Shown: positions 20,531 to 29,992 of the stretch, in pieces
Layout: each line of letters opens with the position of its first letter
How positions within the stretch are numbered: position 1 is the stretch's first letter
Assembly (NCBI GenBank): GCA_025359785.1
Contig: JANYET010000067.1
Coordinates: forward strand, 1 to 64,000
Source of the DNA: Alphaproteobacteria bacterium
GTDB taxonomy: Bacteria; Pseudomonadota; Alphaproteobacteria; Caulobacterales; Caulobacteraceae
Direction: 5' to 3'
DNA: 64,000 nucleotides
Notes under the pieces: model-generated
Seen by the model: the letters and a program-made list of their open reading frames with translations, nothing else
The model's database searches: none
What the model was told of the DNA's origin: nothing
Program-made: the position numbers and the translations under genes

Positions 20531-22570
20531 TCAGCCCCCGAAGGTCTTGCGCAGGCGAATATGCAGGACGCGGCTGGCGTGCGCCGTCCGCGCCTCAACG
20601 AACCCCAAGGGCGCGACGCCCCGCGGGCCGTTGAAGTTTTCGTAGACGTGCCGGAACCCGCGCGCGGTGACGTTGGCAAGCTCGACGCGAAGCGACAGGC
20701 CTGGGCTCGGCTGCCACTCCCAGAAGGGCGTGACGTAGGTTCCGAGTTTGTCGATCTGCACGGCGTTGAAGCGATAGCTCCGCTCCTGCCAGCCGCCGTT
20801 GACGTCGACGCCGTAGATCACCCGGCCGACCGGCTGGCTGAAGTGCAGGTCCCAGTCGGTGGGGCGTTGATTGCTGATCCCGCGTTCGCGGTGGGTGGTG
20901 GGATCGGTCACGCTCGACCACCGGCGGGTGAAGCTGCCGCGCAGCTGCGCGCCCTTCAGGCCAAGCTTGTCCAGCGGCAGGGTCAGGTCGGCGATGGCGT
21001 CATTCTGGCTCGCGTCGCCGACATTGGCCGGGGCGTCGAAGGCCTGGCCATTCGGCAGGAAGACCGGCGCGCGGTCGATCACGTCGGTGAACTGCTGATG
21101 GCGCGCGGTCAGGGTGATCGCGCCAGCGCCCCAAAAATGCTGTTCCAGCGCGATCTCGCTGGTCCACGACTGGGCCGGGACGAGGTTGGGATTGCCGGCG
21201 GTGACCACGCCGGCGGTCAGCGTGGTCGATGCGGTGAAGGCACCGAAGTCGAGCTGGCCCACCTCACGCTCAAGGCGCGCGCGCACCTGCGTAACGGCGC
21301 TGGGCGCCCAGGTGACCAGGATACGGGGCTTGGTGTAGTAGAGCGTCTTGGCCAGGACCACGTCGCCGCTCGAGGCGATGTGCGAGCCCTCCTCGCGGAC
21401 CGCGCCTTCGACCGTCAGGGTCCGGAACGGCTGCCAGACCGCCTTGCCGAACACCTCGCCGCGCTTTTCGCTGACCTGCACATTGGCGGCCGGCAGGGCG
21501 ATGTTGGCGCCGTTGTCCGAGAACCGGATCGCGTTATCGAGGGTGTTGTAGGCGCCCTCCGCGCCGGCCTCCCAGGACAGCTTTGGCGTCTGCTGGAACT
21601 TCACCACGCCGCGCAGGATGGTCTCGGCGGTGGTGGTGTTCTGGTGGAAAACCTGGGCGTCGCTGGGCGTGTCGAAGGCGTCGGCGTACTTCTCGCGCGT
21701 GTCCTGGCGCAGCGCCACGATCTCGACGGCGATCCGTGGCCCGAAGCCGCGATTGTAGCGGCCGCCCAGTTCCGACTGCCGCTTGTTGTCGTCCTGGTGG
21801 TCGTGTTCGCCGTGCCGGTCGGGAAAGCGGATGGTGTCCAGTTCGGCCGAGTCATAGGCCTGGCTCAGGACGCGACCGTTGATCCGCAGGCTGCCGCCCG
21901 CCAGCGGAGCCTCGGTCGCGCCGGTCAGGATGGACTGCGTGCCCCAGCCTTGACTGTGGATGTTGCCGGCGCGCAGCGGAGCCCCGGCGCCGTCCGTCTG
22001 GGTCAGCGTCCCGTCGCCGAGGCCGTTGTCGATGAAGCCGGAGACCGTCAGCCCGGCCTCCAGGGTGCGCTGACCGACCTGGCCGGAGCCCTCCAGGCGC
22101 AAGGTGTTCCAGGCGCGGCCGTCCCCGGCGCGGTCGGAGGCGTAGTGGAAGAGCCCCCGCGGTCCGCCGCCGGGCTTGGTGATGACGTTGGCGATGACGG
22201 TCTTGCCCTGCATGTCGATGCCCGGCGCGGCGCCCCGGATCACATCGATGCGCGCCACGCGGGTGGCCAGGATGCGGCGCAGGATCTGGTCGATGCCCTC
22301 GGTCTTCACCGCCGGGCGATGTCCATCGATCAGGACGTTGCCCGCCGCGCCCTCGTAGCCGCGCACGCCGGAGCCTGAGTCGAGGCTGAAGCCCGGCAGG
22401 CGATCGATCATGTCGGCGGCGCTGTTCGGGTGGGCGTCGGCGAAGAACTCCGGCGGGTAGCTGGTGACGGCGGCCTGGGCGACGGCCGGGACCGCAACCA
22501 GGGCGGAACCCGGAGCCGGCGCGGGCGAGACGGCGGCGGCCACAGCCTGCGCAAGGACGAACAACACCAT
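20531..22570 (-). CDS. TonB-dependent receptor, tandem paralog
   Basis: MIDRLPGFSLDSGSGVRGYEGAAGNVLIDGHRPAVKTEGIDQILRRILATRVARIDVIRGAAPGIDMQGKTVIANVITKPG; ends IRLRKTFGG. Confidence 0.88.
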   Translation of the reverse strand: MVLFVLAQAVAAAVSPAPAPGSALVAVPAVAQAAVTSYPPEFFADAHPNSAADMIDRLPGFSLDSGSGVRGYEGAAGNVLIDGHRPAVKTEGIDQILRRILATRVARIDVIRGAAPGIDMQGKTVIANVITKPGGGPRGLFHYASDRAGDGRAWNTLRLEGSGQVGQRTLEAGLTVSGFIDNGLGDGTLTQTDGAGAPLRAGNIHSQGWGTQSILTGATEAPLAGGSLRINGRVLSQAYDSAELDTIRFPDRHGEHDHQDDNKRQSELGGRYNRGFGPRIAVEIVALRQDTREKYADAFDTPSDAQVFHQNTTTAETILRGVVKFQQTPKLSWEAGAEGAYNTLDNAIRFSDNGANIALPAANVQVSEKRGEVFGKAVWQPFRTLTVEGAVREEGSHIASSGDVVLAKTLYYTKPRILVTWAPSAVTQVRARLEREVGQLDFGAFTASTTLTAGVVTAGNPNLVPAQSWTSEIALEQHFWGAGAITLTARHQQFTDVIDRAPVFLPNGQAFDAPANVGDASQNDAIADLTLPLDKLGLKGAQLRGSFTRRWSSVTDPTTHRERGISNQRPTDWDLHFSQPVGRVIYGVDVNGGWQERSYRFNAVQIDKLGTYVTPFWEWQPSPGLSLRVELANVTARGFRHVYENFNGPRGVAPLGFVEARTAHASRVLHIRLRKTFGG

Positions 22571-22686
22571 CTACTGGCTCCCCGGAACTGGGGTGCAGAT
22601 GCCTCGCGCTGCCCGGTTCACGCCAATTAAATGCCTGTAATATTAGATTAATTCGCGGAAAGGTTTGCCGCAGCCTGCATCCGATA

Positions 22687-22699
22687 CGTAAAATTTACG
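22687..22699. promoter_or_regulatory. Palindrome CGTAAAATTTACG in AT-rich divergent intergenic region
   Basis: 6+1+6 inverted repeat between the receptor (-) and phzF-like gene (+). Confidence 0.35.
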
Positions 22700-22842
22700 A
22701 TAGTAATCTGCTACTTAGCGGGCGCGCGTTGTGCTGGTCCGCCTCAGCTGCGCCGAAGCCCCGGATAGAATTCGTCGCTTGGCGATTTACCCGTCGCTTG
22801 GCAGGACGACGGCGCGCCACGAGGGCGCCGGGAGCCTTGCCC

Positions 22843-23736
22843 ATGCCGACCTATGCTTTCGTCACCCTCGACGTGTTCACCGACACCCGGTTCGGCGGCA
22901 ATCCGCTGGCGGTGTTCCCCGACGCCCGCGGGCTTTCCGACGCCCACATGCAGGCGCTCGCCGCTGAGTTCAACCTGTCGGAGACCACCTTCGTCCTGCC
23001 GCCCAGCGACCCCGCCAACACGGCCCGCGTGCGCATCTTCAACCGCACCGCCGAGATGCCCTTCGCCGGCCACCCCAACGTCGGCACCGGCTATGTGTTG
23101 GCAAACCAGGGCCGCGACCGAGGCGGGGTGCTGCGGTTCGAGGAGATCGCCGGTCTGGTGGAGGTGCGCGTGGCTCGCGATGCGGCGGGTGGCCTGACCG
23201 GTGCGGTGATCGATGCGCCGCGCGCGCTGGTCCTCGGACCCCAGCTGACCGCCGCGCAGGTGGCGGCCTGCGCCAGCCTTGCGCCCGGTGACGTGCTCAC
23301 GGCGGCCCACGCCCCCGTCCAGGCCTCGCTCGGCGTCGATTTCTTCTTCGCCCAGGTGTCGCCAGAGGCGCTAGGCCGCGCGGCGCCCGACGTGGCCGGC
23401 TTCCAGCGGACCTCGGCCGAGACCGACGCCGGCAGCGACCGGCTGTCGTTGTTCCTCTATGCGCCAGACCCCGATGGCAAAACGGTGCGGGCCCGGATGT
23501 TCGCGCCGCTCTCCGGGACCTTCGAGGACGCCGCCACCGGCAGCGCCAGCGCCACCCTGGGCGCCCTGCTGCTCTCGCTCGGGTCGGAGGACGAAGCGGC
23601 TTACGAGATCATCCAGGGCGTGGAGATGGGACGGCCGAGCCGCTTGCATGTCACAGCCTGCCGCGCACCGGACGGGGTGCGCGCCAGCGTCGGCGGCGGC
23701 TGCGTGTCGGTCTTCACCGGTGAAGTGACCCTTTAG
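22843..23736 (+). CDS. PhzF-family isomerase/epimerase
   Basis: MPTYAFVTLDVFTDTRFGGNPLAVFPDARGLSDAHMQALAAEFNLSETTFVLPP; RIFNRTAEMPFAGHPNVGTGYVL; EDAATGSASATLGALLL. Confidence 0.93.
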   Translation: MPTYAFVTLDVFTDTRFGGNPLAVFPDARGLSDAHMQALAAEFNLSETTFVLPPSDPANTARVRIFNRTAEMPFAGHPNVGTGYVLANQGRDRGGVLRFEEIAGLVEVRVARDAAGGLTGAVIDAPRALVLGPQLTAAQVAACASLAPGDVLTAAHAPVQASLGVDFFFAQVSPEALGRAAPDVAGFQRTSAETDAGSDRLSLFLYAPDPDGKTVRARMFAPLSGTFEDAATGSASATLGALLLSLGSEDEAAYEIIQGVEMGRPSRLHVTACRAPDGVRASVGGGCVSVFTGEVTL

Positions 23737-25163
23737 AGGCTCGTTCCGCCGACCGTCAGCCCGGTGATCTTCAGCGAGGGCTGGCCGACCCCCACCGGCA
23801 CGCTCTGCCCGGCCTTGCCGCAGACGCCCACACCATTGTCGAAGCCGAAGTCGTCGCCGATCATCGTAACCCGCGTCAGCGCCGAGGGCCCGTCGCCGAT
23901 CAGGGTCGCGCCCTTCACCGGGGCGGTGATCTTGCCGTTCTCGATCAGGTAGGCCTCGGTGCACTGGAAGACGAACTTGCCGTTGGTGATGTCCACCTGG
24001 CCGCCACCGAAGTTGGCGCAGAACAGGCCGCGCTTGGTGGACGCGATCATCTCGGCCTGGGTGTGGCTGCCGCCCATCATCGCGGTGTTGGTCATCCGGG
24101 GCATCGGCAGGTGGGCATAGGACTGGCGGCGTCCGTTGCCGGTGGCGTCAAGACCCATCAGGCGCGCGCTCATCCGGTCGTGCATGTAGCCGACCAGGAT
24201 ACCGTCCTCGATCAGGATGGTGCGTTCCGTGGGCGTGCCCTCGTCGTCGATGGTCAGCGAGCCGCGGCGTCCCGGCAGCGTGCCGTCGTCGAAGACCGTT
24301 ACGCCCGGCGCGGCCACCCGCTCGCCGATCCGGCCGGAGAAGGCTGAGGTGCCCTTGCGATTGAAGTCGCCTTCCAGCCCGTGGCCCACGGCCTCGTGCA
24401 GTAGCACGCCGTTCCAGCCCGGTCCCAGCACCACGTCCATCTCGCCGGCCGGGCAGGGGACGGCGTCGAGGTTCACCAGCGCCTGGCGCAGCGCCTCGTC
24501 CACCTGCTCGCGCCACTTGTCGGGGCTGATCCAGGCCTCGAAGCCCGCCCGGCCGCCGGCGCCGGAATAGCCGCTCTCCCGCTTGCCATCGCGCTCGACG
24601 GTGAGCTGGACATTGACCCGGGCCAGCGGGCGCACGTCGCGGATCAGCCGGCCGTCGGCGCGCAGGATCTCGATGGTCCGCCGCTCGCCGGCCAGCGAGA
24701 CCATGGCTTGGACGACGCGGGGATCGCGGGCGCGGGCCCAGGCGTCGATCTCCTGCAGCAGAGCCACCTTGTCGGCGAAGTCGGGCGATTCGAGCGGGTT
24801 CTCCTCGCCGTACAGCTTGGTGTTGGTGGCCCTCGGCCCCTCGGCCGCCACGCCGGAATAGCCGCGCTTGGCCAGCGCCGCGGACTGGCCGGCGCGGGCG
24901 ATCGCGGCCTCGGAAATCTCGCTGGCGTGGGCATAGCCCGCCGTTTCGCCGGCCACGACCCTGAGGCCAAAGCCCTCGGTGGCGTCGAAGGCCGCCGACT
25001 TAAGCCGGCCATCGTCGAACAGGAAGCTCTCGCTCTCCGAGCGCTCGACGAACAGCTCGCCATCGTCGGCGCCCTTGAGCGCCTCGCCCAGGATGTCCCC
25101 GGCGCGCTTGGGATCGACCCCGGCCGAATCGAGGATCGAGGGAGACGGTGTGTGAGCGTTCAT
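23733..25163 (-). CDS. tldD: Metalloprotease TldD
   Basis: VVLGPGWNGVLLHEAVGHGLEGDFNRKGTSAFSGRIGERVAAPGVTVFDDGTLPGRRGSLTIDDEGTPTERTILIEDGILVGYMHDRMSARLMG. Confidence 0.95.
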   Translation of the reverse strand: MNAHTPSPSILDSAGVDPKRAGDILGEALKGADDGELFVERSESESFLFDDGRLKSAAFDATEGFGLRVVAGETAGYAHASEISEAAIARAGQSAALAKRGYSGVAAEGPRATNTKLYGEENPLESPDFADKVALLQEIDAWARARDPRVVQAMVSLAGERRTIEILRADGRLIRDVRPLARVNVQLTVERDGKRESGYSGAGGRAGFEAWISPDKWREQVDEALRQALVNLDAVPCPAGEMDVVLGPGWNGVLLHEAVGHGLEGDFNRKGTSAFSGRIGERVAAPGVTVFDDGTLPGRRGSLTIDDEGTPTERTILIEDGILVGYMHDRMSARLMGLDATGNGRRQSYAHLPMPRMTNTAMMGGSHTQAEMIASTKRGLFCANFGGGQVDITNGKFVFQCTEAYLIENGKITAPVKGATLIGDGPSALTRVTMIGDDFGFDNGVGVCGKAGQSVPVGVGQPSLKITGLTVGGTSL

Positions 25164-25478
25164 GCTGGCAAGATAGGGAGGGCGGAGCGCCGCGTCACCC
25201 CGACTCAGGATGCGTGGGCCGACTTGGAGCTGTGGCGGCGATCGCGGCCCGCGCCTGCAGGCTCCGCCACATGGTCCTTGTTCGAACACCCGGCGGCGTA
25301 GCGGCCTTAAAATCGAGGCGCTTGTGCGATCTTTTCACCCTCGTCTGGCCGCGCTCCGCGCCTGGAGCGGCCTAGCGCCTTGGCAAGCCCAAGGGATGCG
25401 CGTATGCACCCGCGATGAAGGGCTAAGGCGGCATCGATCCGTCCGTCGGCGCCGTTCGGTACAGTCGGCCGGATCGCT

Positions 25479-25512
25479 AGATTCGCGCGATGTGCCAGAT
25501 TCGCGCGATGTG
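25479..25512. repeat. 16-bp direct repeat AGATTCGCGCGATGTG x2 upstream of coxB
   Basis: Copies at 25479-25494 and 25497-25512 (18-bp period), 25 nt before the coxB ATG. Confidence 0.9.
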
Positions 25513-25536
25513 AACGACAAGTCAGACCGAGGGGAC

Positions 25537-26439
25537 ATGCAGTCTAGGTTTCACGGGATTAGGGCGCTGACGGCGGGGATTGCCGCCGCCGCCATGACGG
25601 CGTTCTGGGGCGCTACCGCATTCGCCGACGATCTGATCGGCCAGCCCACCGACAAGTCGATGATGATGCAGCCGGGGGTCACCCCCCTGAAGCATGACGC
25701 CATCTTCTTCCACGACATCATCCTGTTCCCGATCATCACGGCCATCACGCTGTTCGTGCTGGGCCTGCTGATCTGGATCATCGTGCGCTTCAACAAGCGC
25801 CGGAACCCGGTGCCGGCGAAATTCAGCCACAACACCGCGCTGGAGGTGGCCTGGACCCTGATCCCCGTGCTGATCCTGGTGTTTATCGCGGTCTTCTCAT
25901 TCAAGCTGCTGTTCGCCTACCACGACATGCCCAAGCCGGACCTGGTCGTGAAGGCCACCGGCTACCAGTGGTACTGGGGCTATGAGTACCAGAACCCGAA
26001 AATGCCGGAATTCATCTCGAACGTGCTTCCGGAGGCCGAGGCCAAGGCCAAGGGCGTCCCCTACCTTCTGGCGGCCACCGAGCCCATGGTCGTGCCGGTG
26101 AACAAGACCGTGCAGGTGCTGACGACGGGCGCCGACGTGATCCACTCCTGGGCGGTGCCCGCCTTCGGGGTTATCATGGACGGGGTCCCCGGCAAGCTGA
26201 ACTCGACCTGGTTCAAGGCCGACCGCATCGGCACCTATTACGGCTCCTGCCGCGAACTCTGTGGCGTCAACCACGCCTTCATGCCCATCGAAGTGCATGT
26301 GGTGAGCCAGGCCGACTTCGACGCCTGGGTCGCCAGCAAGAAACCCGCGGCGCCGGCCGCCACCCCGCCTGCCGCCGCCACCGCCGCGGCCCCCGCGCCT
26401 TCCACCCCGCCCGCGCCAACCGCGCCGGCGAAGACCTGA
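25537..26439 (+). CDS. coxB: Cytochrome c oxidase subunit II
   Basis: WTLIPVLILVFIAVFSFKLL; ATGYQWYWGYEY; VIHSWAVPAFGVIMDGVPGKLNSTWF; YYGSCRELCGVNHAFMPIEV. RBS GAGGGG before ATG 25537. Confidence 0.95.
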   Translation: MQSRFHGIRALTAGIAAAAMTAFWGATAFADDLIGQPTDKSMMMQPGVTPLKHDAIFFHDIILFPIITAITLFVLGLLIWIIVRFNKRRNPVPAKFSHNTALEVAWTLIPVLILVFIAVFSFKLLFAYHDMPKPDLVVKATGYQWYWGYEYQNPKMPEFISNVLPEAEAKAKGVPYLLAATEPMVVPVNKTVQVLTTGADVIHSWAVPAFGVIMDGVPGKLNSTWFKADRIGTYYGSCRELCGVNHAFMPIEVHVVSQADFDAWVASKKPAAPAATPPAAATAAAPAPSTPPAPTAPAKT

Positions 26440-26457
26440 TCCGAGGACACGCCTAAG

Positions 26458-28122
26458 ATGGCCTCCGCCGCCCACGACACTCACGATCACCACGACGACG
26501 CCCACGACCACAAGCCGGGCTTCATCACCCGTTGGTTCTTCTCGACCAACCACAAGGACATCGGCACCCTCTACATCCTGTTCGCGATCTTCGCGGGCCT
26601 GGTGGGGGCGGCTTTCTCCGGCCTGATCCGCTGGGAGCTCGCCGAGCCGGGCATCCAGATCTTCCAGCCGCACTCGCTGATCGCCCAGATGGGCCTGATC
26701 GAGGGCTCGAAGCACGGCTATAACGTGGTGGTCACCGCTCACGCCCTGATCATGATCTTCTTCATGGTCATGCCGGCGATGATCGGCGGGTTCGGCAACT
26801 GGTTCGTGCCGCTGATGATCGGCGCGCCGGACATGGCCTTCCCGCGGATGAACAATATCTCGTTCTGGCTGCTGATCGCCTCGTTCGCCCTGTTGGTGAC
26901 CTCGATGTTCGTCGACGGCGGACCGGGACGAGGCTTCGGCGGCGGCTGGACCATGTACGCGCCGCTTTCAACCAGCGGGCACACCGGGCCCGCCATGGAC
27001 TGCGCCATCCTGGCCATCCACCTGGCCGGCGCGAGTTCGATCCTCGGCGCCATCAACTTCATCACCACGATCTTCAACATGCGCGCGCCGGGCATGACCC
27101 TGCATCGGATGCCGCTGTTCGTCTGGTCGATCCTGGTGACGGTGTTCCTGCTGCTGCTCTCGCTGCCCGTGCTGGCCGGCGCGATCACCATGCTGCTCAC
27201 CGACCGCAACTTCCACACCCACTTCTTCGACGCGGCCGGTGGCGGCGACCCGGTGATGTACCAGCACCTGTTCTGGTTCTTCGGTCACCCCGAGGTCTAC
27301 ATCCTGATCCTGCCGGGCTTCGGCATGATCAGCCACATCGTGTCCACCTTCAGCCGCAAGCCGGTGTTCGGCTACCTCGCCATGGCCTACGCCATGGTGG
27401 CCATCGGCTTCATCGGCTTCCTGGTGTGGGCGCACCACATGTTCACCACCGGCATGAACGTGAACCTGACGGCCTATTTCGTGGCCGCCACCATGGTCAT
27501 CGCCGTGCCCACCGGCGTGAAGGTGTTCAGCTGGATCGCCACGATGTGGGGCGGTTCCATCGACTTCAAGACGCCGATGCTGTGGGCGATGGGCTTCATC
27601 TTCCTGTTCACGCTCGGCGGCGTGACCGGCGTCGTGCTGGCCAACGCCGGCGTCGATTACCAGTTCCAGGACACCTACTATGTGGTGGCGCACTTCCACT
27701 ACGTGCTGAGCCTGGGCGCCGTGTTCGCGATCTTCGCCGGCTTCTACTACTGGTTCGAGAAGATGTGGGGCGTGAAGTACCGCGAGTGGCTGGGCGCGCT
27801 GCACTTCTGGATCACCTTCGTTGGCGTGAACGTGATCTTCTTCCCGCAGCACTTCCTGGGCCTGCAGGGCATGCCGCGCCGCTATGTGGATTACCCGCAA
27901 GGCTTCGCCTACTGGAACAAGGTGTCCTCGATCGGCTACGCGATCACCCTCGTGGGCTTGGTGGTGTTCCTGCTGGTGCTGCTCGACGCGATGGTCTTCC
28001 GCCGCAAGGCCGAGGCCAATCCGTGGGGCGAGGGCGCGACGACGCTGGAATGGACGCTGCCGTCCCCGCCGCCGTTCCACCAGTTCAACGAACTGCCGGT
28101 GGTCCACGCCGACAGCCACTAG
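26458..28122 (+). CDS. ctaD: Cytochrome c oxidase subunit I
   Basis: [69 protein letters not shown]. Confidence 0.98.
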   Translation: MASAAHDTHDHHDDAHDHKPGFITRWFFSTNHKDIGTLYILFAIFAGLVGAAFSGLIRWELAEPGIQIFQPHSLIAQMGLIEGSKHGYNVVVTAHALIMIFFMVMPAMIGGFGNWFVPLMIGAPDMAFPRMNNISFWLLIASFALLVTSMFVDGGPGRGFGGGWTMYAPLSTSGHTGPAMDCAILAIHLAGASSILGAINFITTIFNMRAPGMTLHRMPLFVWSILVTVFLLLLSLPVLAGAITMLLTDRNFHTHFFDAAGGGDPVMYQHLFWFFGHPEVYILILPGFGMISHIVSTFSRKPVFGYLAMAYAMVAIGFIGFLVWAHHMFTTGMNVNLTAYFVAATMVIAVPTGVKVFSWIATMWGGSIDFKTPMLWAMGFIFLFTLGGVTGVVLANAGVDYQFQDTYYVVAHFHYVLSLGAVFAIFAGFYYWFEKMWGVKYREWLGALHFWITFVGVNVIFFPQHFLGLQGMPRRYVDYPQGFAYWNKVSSIGYAITLVGLVVFLLVLLDAMVFRRKAEANPWGEGATTLEWTLPSPPPFHQFNELPVVHADSH

Positions 28123-28204
28123 GGCTCTGCGCTCCACCCAATATCTCCAGAGGGGCGCGGATCGCGAGGTTCGCGCCCCTCGACCATTTTCAGAGTAGTG
28201 TCCC

Positions 28205-29215
28205 ATGGCCATGACCGAGGCCGTTCCCACCGCCGACAAGCCCGTCAGCCCTCAGGGCGCCGCCAAGGCGCCTGCCCGCTGGCAGGACTTCGTGCAGCTC
28301 CTGAAGCCGCGCGTGATGTCGCTGGTGGTGTTCACCGGTCTGACGGGCCTGGTCTGCGCCGGCGTGCCGGTTCACCCCTTCCTGGCCGGCGTCGCCGTCC
28401 TCTGCATCGCCGTCGGGGCGGGAGCCTCGGGCGCGCTCAACATGTGGTACGACGCCGACATCGACGCTCAGATGCGCCGCACGCGCGGCAGGCCGGTGCC
28501 CGCCGGCCGAGTCCAGGGCGCTGACGCCCTGGCGTTGGGCGTCGTGCTGTCCCTGTTCTCGGTCATGCTGATGGGCATGGCGCTGAACTGGCTGGCGGCC
28601 GGGCTGCTCGGCTTCACCATCGTCTTCTACGCTGTCGTCTACACCATGTGGCTGAAGCGCTGGACGGCGCAGAACATTGTCATCGGCGGCCTGGCCGGCG
28701 CGCTGCCGCCGGTGATCGGCTGGGCGGCGGCGACCGGGACCGTGCCGCTCAACGCCTGGCTGCTCTGCGCCATCATCTTCGCCTGGACCCCGCCGCACTT
28801 CTGGGCGCTCAGCCTCTACACCAGCGAAGACTATAAGAAGGCCGGCGTGCCGATGATGCCGGTGGTCGCGGGCGCGGCCTCCACCCGCAAACAGATCCTG
28901 GTCTACAGCCTGATCTTCACGCCCCTCTGCCTGGTCCCGGCCTTCACCGGCCTAGGCGGTCTGGCCTATCTCGCGGTGGCGGGCCTGGGCGGGGTGGTGT
29001 TCCTGCTGCTGGCCTTTCGTCTGTTCGCCAGCCACGCCGGCGAAACCGGAGCCGAGCGCAACGACGCCCAGGACGCTCAGGGTCTCTATGACGTCCGCGC
29101 CGGAGCGAAGGACGCCCGCAACCTCTTCGCCTTTTCGATCCTCTATCTGACCCTGCTCTTCGCCACCCTGCTGGTTGAGCACCTGATGGGCCTCAAGCCG
29201 TTGGAGCTTCTCTAG
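28205..29215 (+). CDS. ctaB: Protoheme IX farnesyltransferase (heme O synthase)
   Basis: [70 protein letters not shown]. Confidence 0.95.
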   Translation: MAMTEAVPTADKPVSPQGAAKAPARWQDFVQLLKPRVMSLVVFTGLTGLVCAGVPVHPFLAGVAVLCIAVGAGASGALNMWYDADIDAQMRRTRGRPVPAGRVQGADALALGVVLSLFSVMLMGMALNWLAAGLLGFTIVFYAVVYTMWLKRWTAQNIVIGGLAGALPPVIGWAAATGTVPLNAWLLCAIIFAWTPPHFWALSLYTSEDYKKAGVPMMPVVAGAASTRKQILVYSLIFTPLCLVPAFTGLGGLAYLAVAGLGGVVFLLLAFRLFASHAGETGAERNDAQDAQGLYDVRAGAKDARNLFAFSILYLTLLFATLLVEHLMGLKPLELL

Positions 29216-29368
29216 ATGAGCGACCCCGCAAGCGAGTCCCCCGTCGAGGCCAAGGCCCGTCGTGGCCGCAACATCGCCCTGGCCCTGGGCCTGGTGATCT
29301 TCGTCGTCCTGGTCTTTGTCGTCACCATCGTTCGGCTGGGCGCCAGTGTCGCAAACCGACCCTTCTAA
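29216..29368 (+). CDS. Small single-TM protein (CoxF-like position) between ctaB and ctaG
   Basis: MSDPASESPVEAKARRGRNIALALGLVIFVVLVFVVTIVRLGASVANRPF*, 50 aa, ATG immediately after the ctaB stop; below the ORF-track size cut-off. Confidence 0.8.
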   Translation: MSDPASESPVEAKARRGRNIALALGLVIFVVLVFVVTIVRLGASVANRPF

Positions 29369-29945
29369 GCGTCGCAAGCTCAGCCTGCCCCGGTTCAGCA
29401 AGAACGGCGGCCTCGCGGCGATCTGCGGCGCGGTGATCGTCGGCATGGTGGGAGCGGCCTACGCCTCGGTGCCGCTCTACCGCGCGTTCTGCCAGGCCAC
29501 CGGCTACGGCGGCACCGTCCGCAAGGCCGATACCGCGCCCAGCGCCGCGCTGGACGAGAGCCTGCTGATCCGCTTCGACACCAATGTCCGGGGTCTGCCC
29601 TGGGCGTTCACCGCCGAGCAGGTGTCCCAGACTGTGAAGATCGGCGCCACTCAGGTCGCCATCTTCAAGGTCACCAACCACGCCGACCATCCGGTCACGG
29701 CGCGGGCGGTGTTCAATGTCGTGCCGGAGCAGGCCGGGATCTACTTCCGCAAGCTCTCCTGCTTCTGCTTCTCCGACCAGACGGTGGCGGCCGGCGCGAC
29801 CGTCGAGATGCCGGTGCTGTATTTCGTCGATCCGAAGTACGCGCAGGACTTTGAGACCCGCAACGGCAAGACCATCACCCTGTCCTACACCTTCTATCCG
29901 GCGACAGACGTGAAGGCGCCGGCCTCGGCGAAACAGGCCGACTGA
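29346..29945 (+). CDS. ctaG: Cytochrome c oxidase assembly protein CtaG (Cox11)
   Basis: VGMVGAAYASVPLYRAFCQATGYGGTVRKAD; CFCFSDQTVAAGATVEMPVLYFVDP; likely GTG start (VSQTDPSKRRK) overlapping the small upstream ORF. Confidence 0.95.
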   Translation: MSQTDPSKRRKLSLPRFSKNGGLAAICGAVIVGMVGAAYASVPLYRAFCQATGYGGTVRKADTAPSAALDESLLIRFDTNVRGLPWAFTAEQVSQTVKIGATQVAIFKVTNHADHPVTARAVFNVVPEQAGIYFRKLSCFCFSDQTVAAGATVEMPVLYFVDPKYAQDFETRNGKTITLSYTFYPATDVKAPASAKQAD

Positions 29946-29948
29946 GCG

Positions 29949-29972
29949 CCGCCGCGCCCCGCGGCGCGGCGG
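29949..29972. terminator. Convergent hairpin CCGCCGCGCC-CCGC-GGCGCGGCGG
   Basis: Perfect 10-bp stem between ctaG (+) and the HtrA-like gene (-). Confidence 0.55.
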
Positions 29973-29992
29973 TCTCGTAGCGCGGTCGCGGC

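Noticed and set aside
18739-22378. Two long plus-strand ORFs (580 and 677 aa) over the TonB receptors
   Set aside because: Artefact composition; minus strand has complete receptor genes with plug and barrel ends.
23871-23876. Further GTAACC hexamers (for example in tldD and at 53277) as SigF sites
   Set aside because: Inside coding sequence, and no properly placed promoter context; not counted.
26968-28239. 423-aa ORF antisense to ctaD
   Set aside because: His/Gln/Glu-rich mirror of a subunit I gene.
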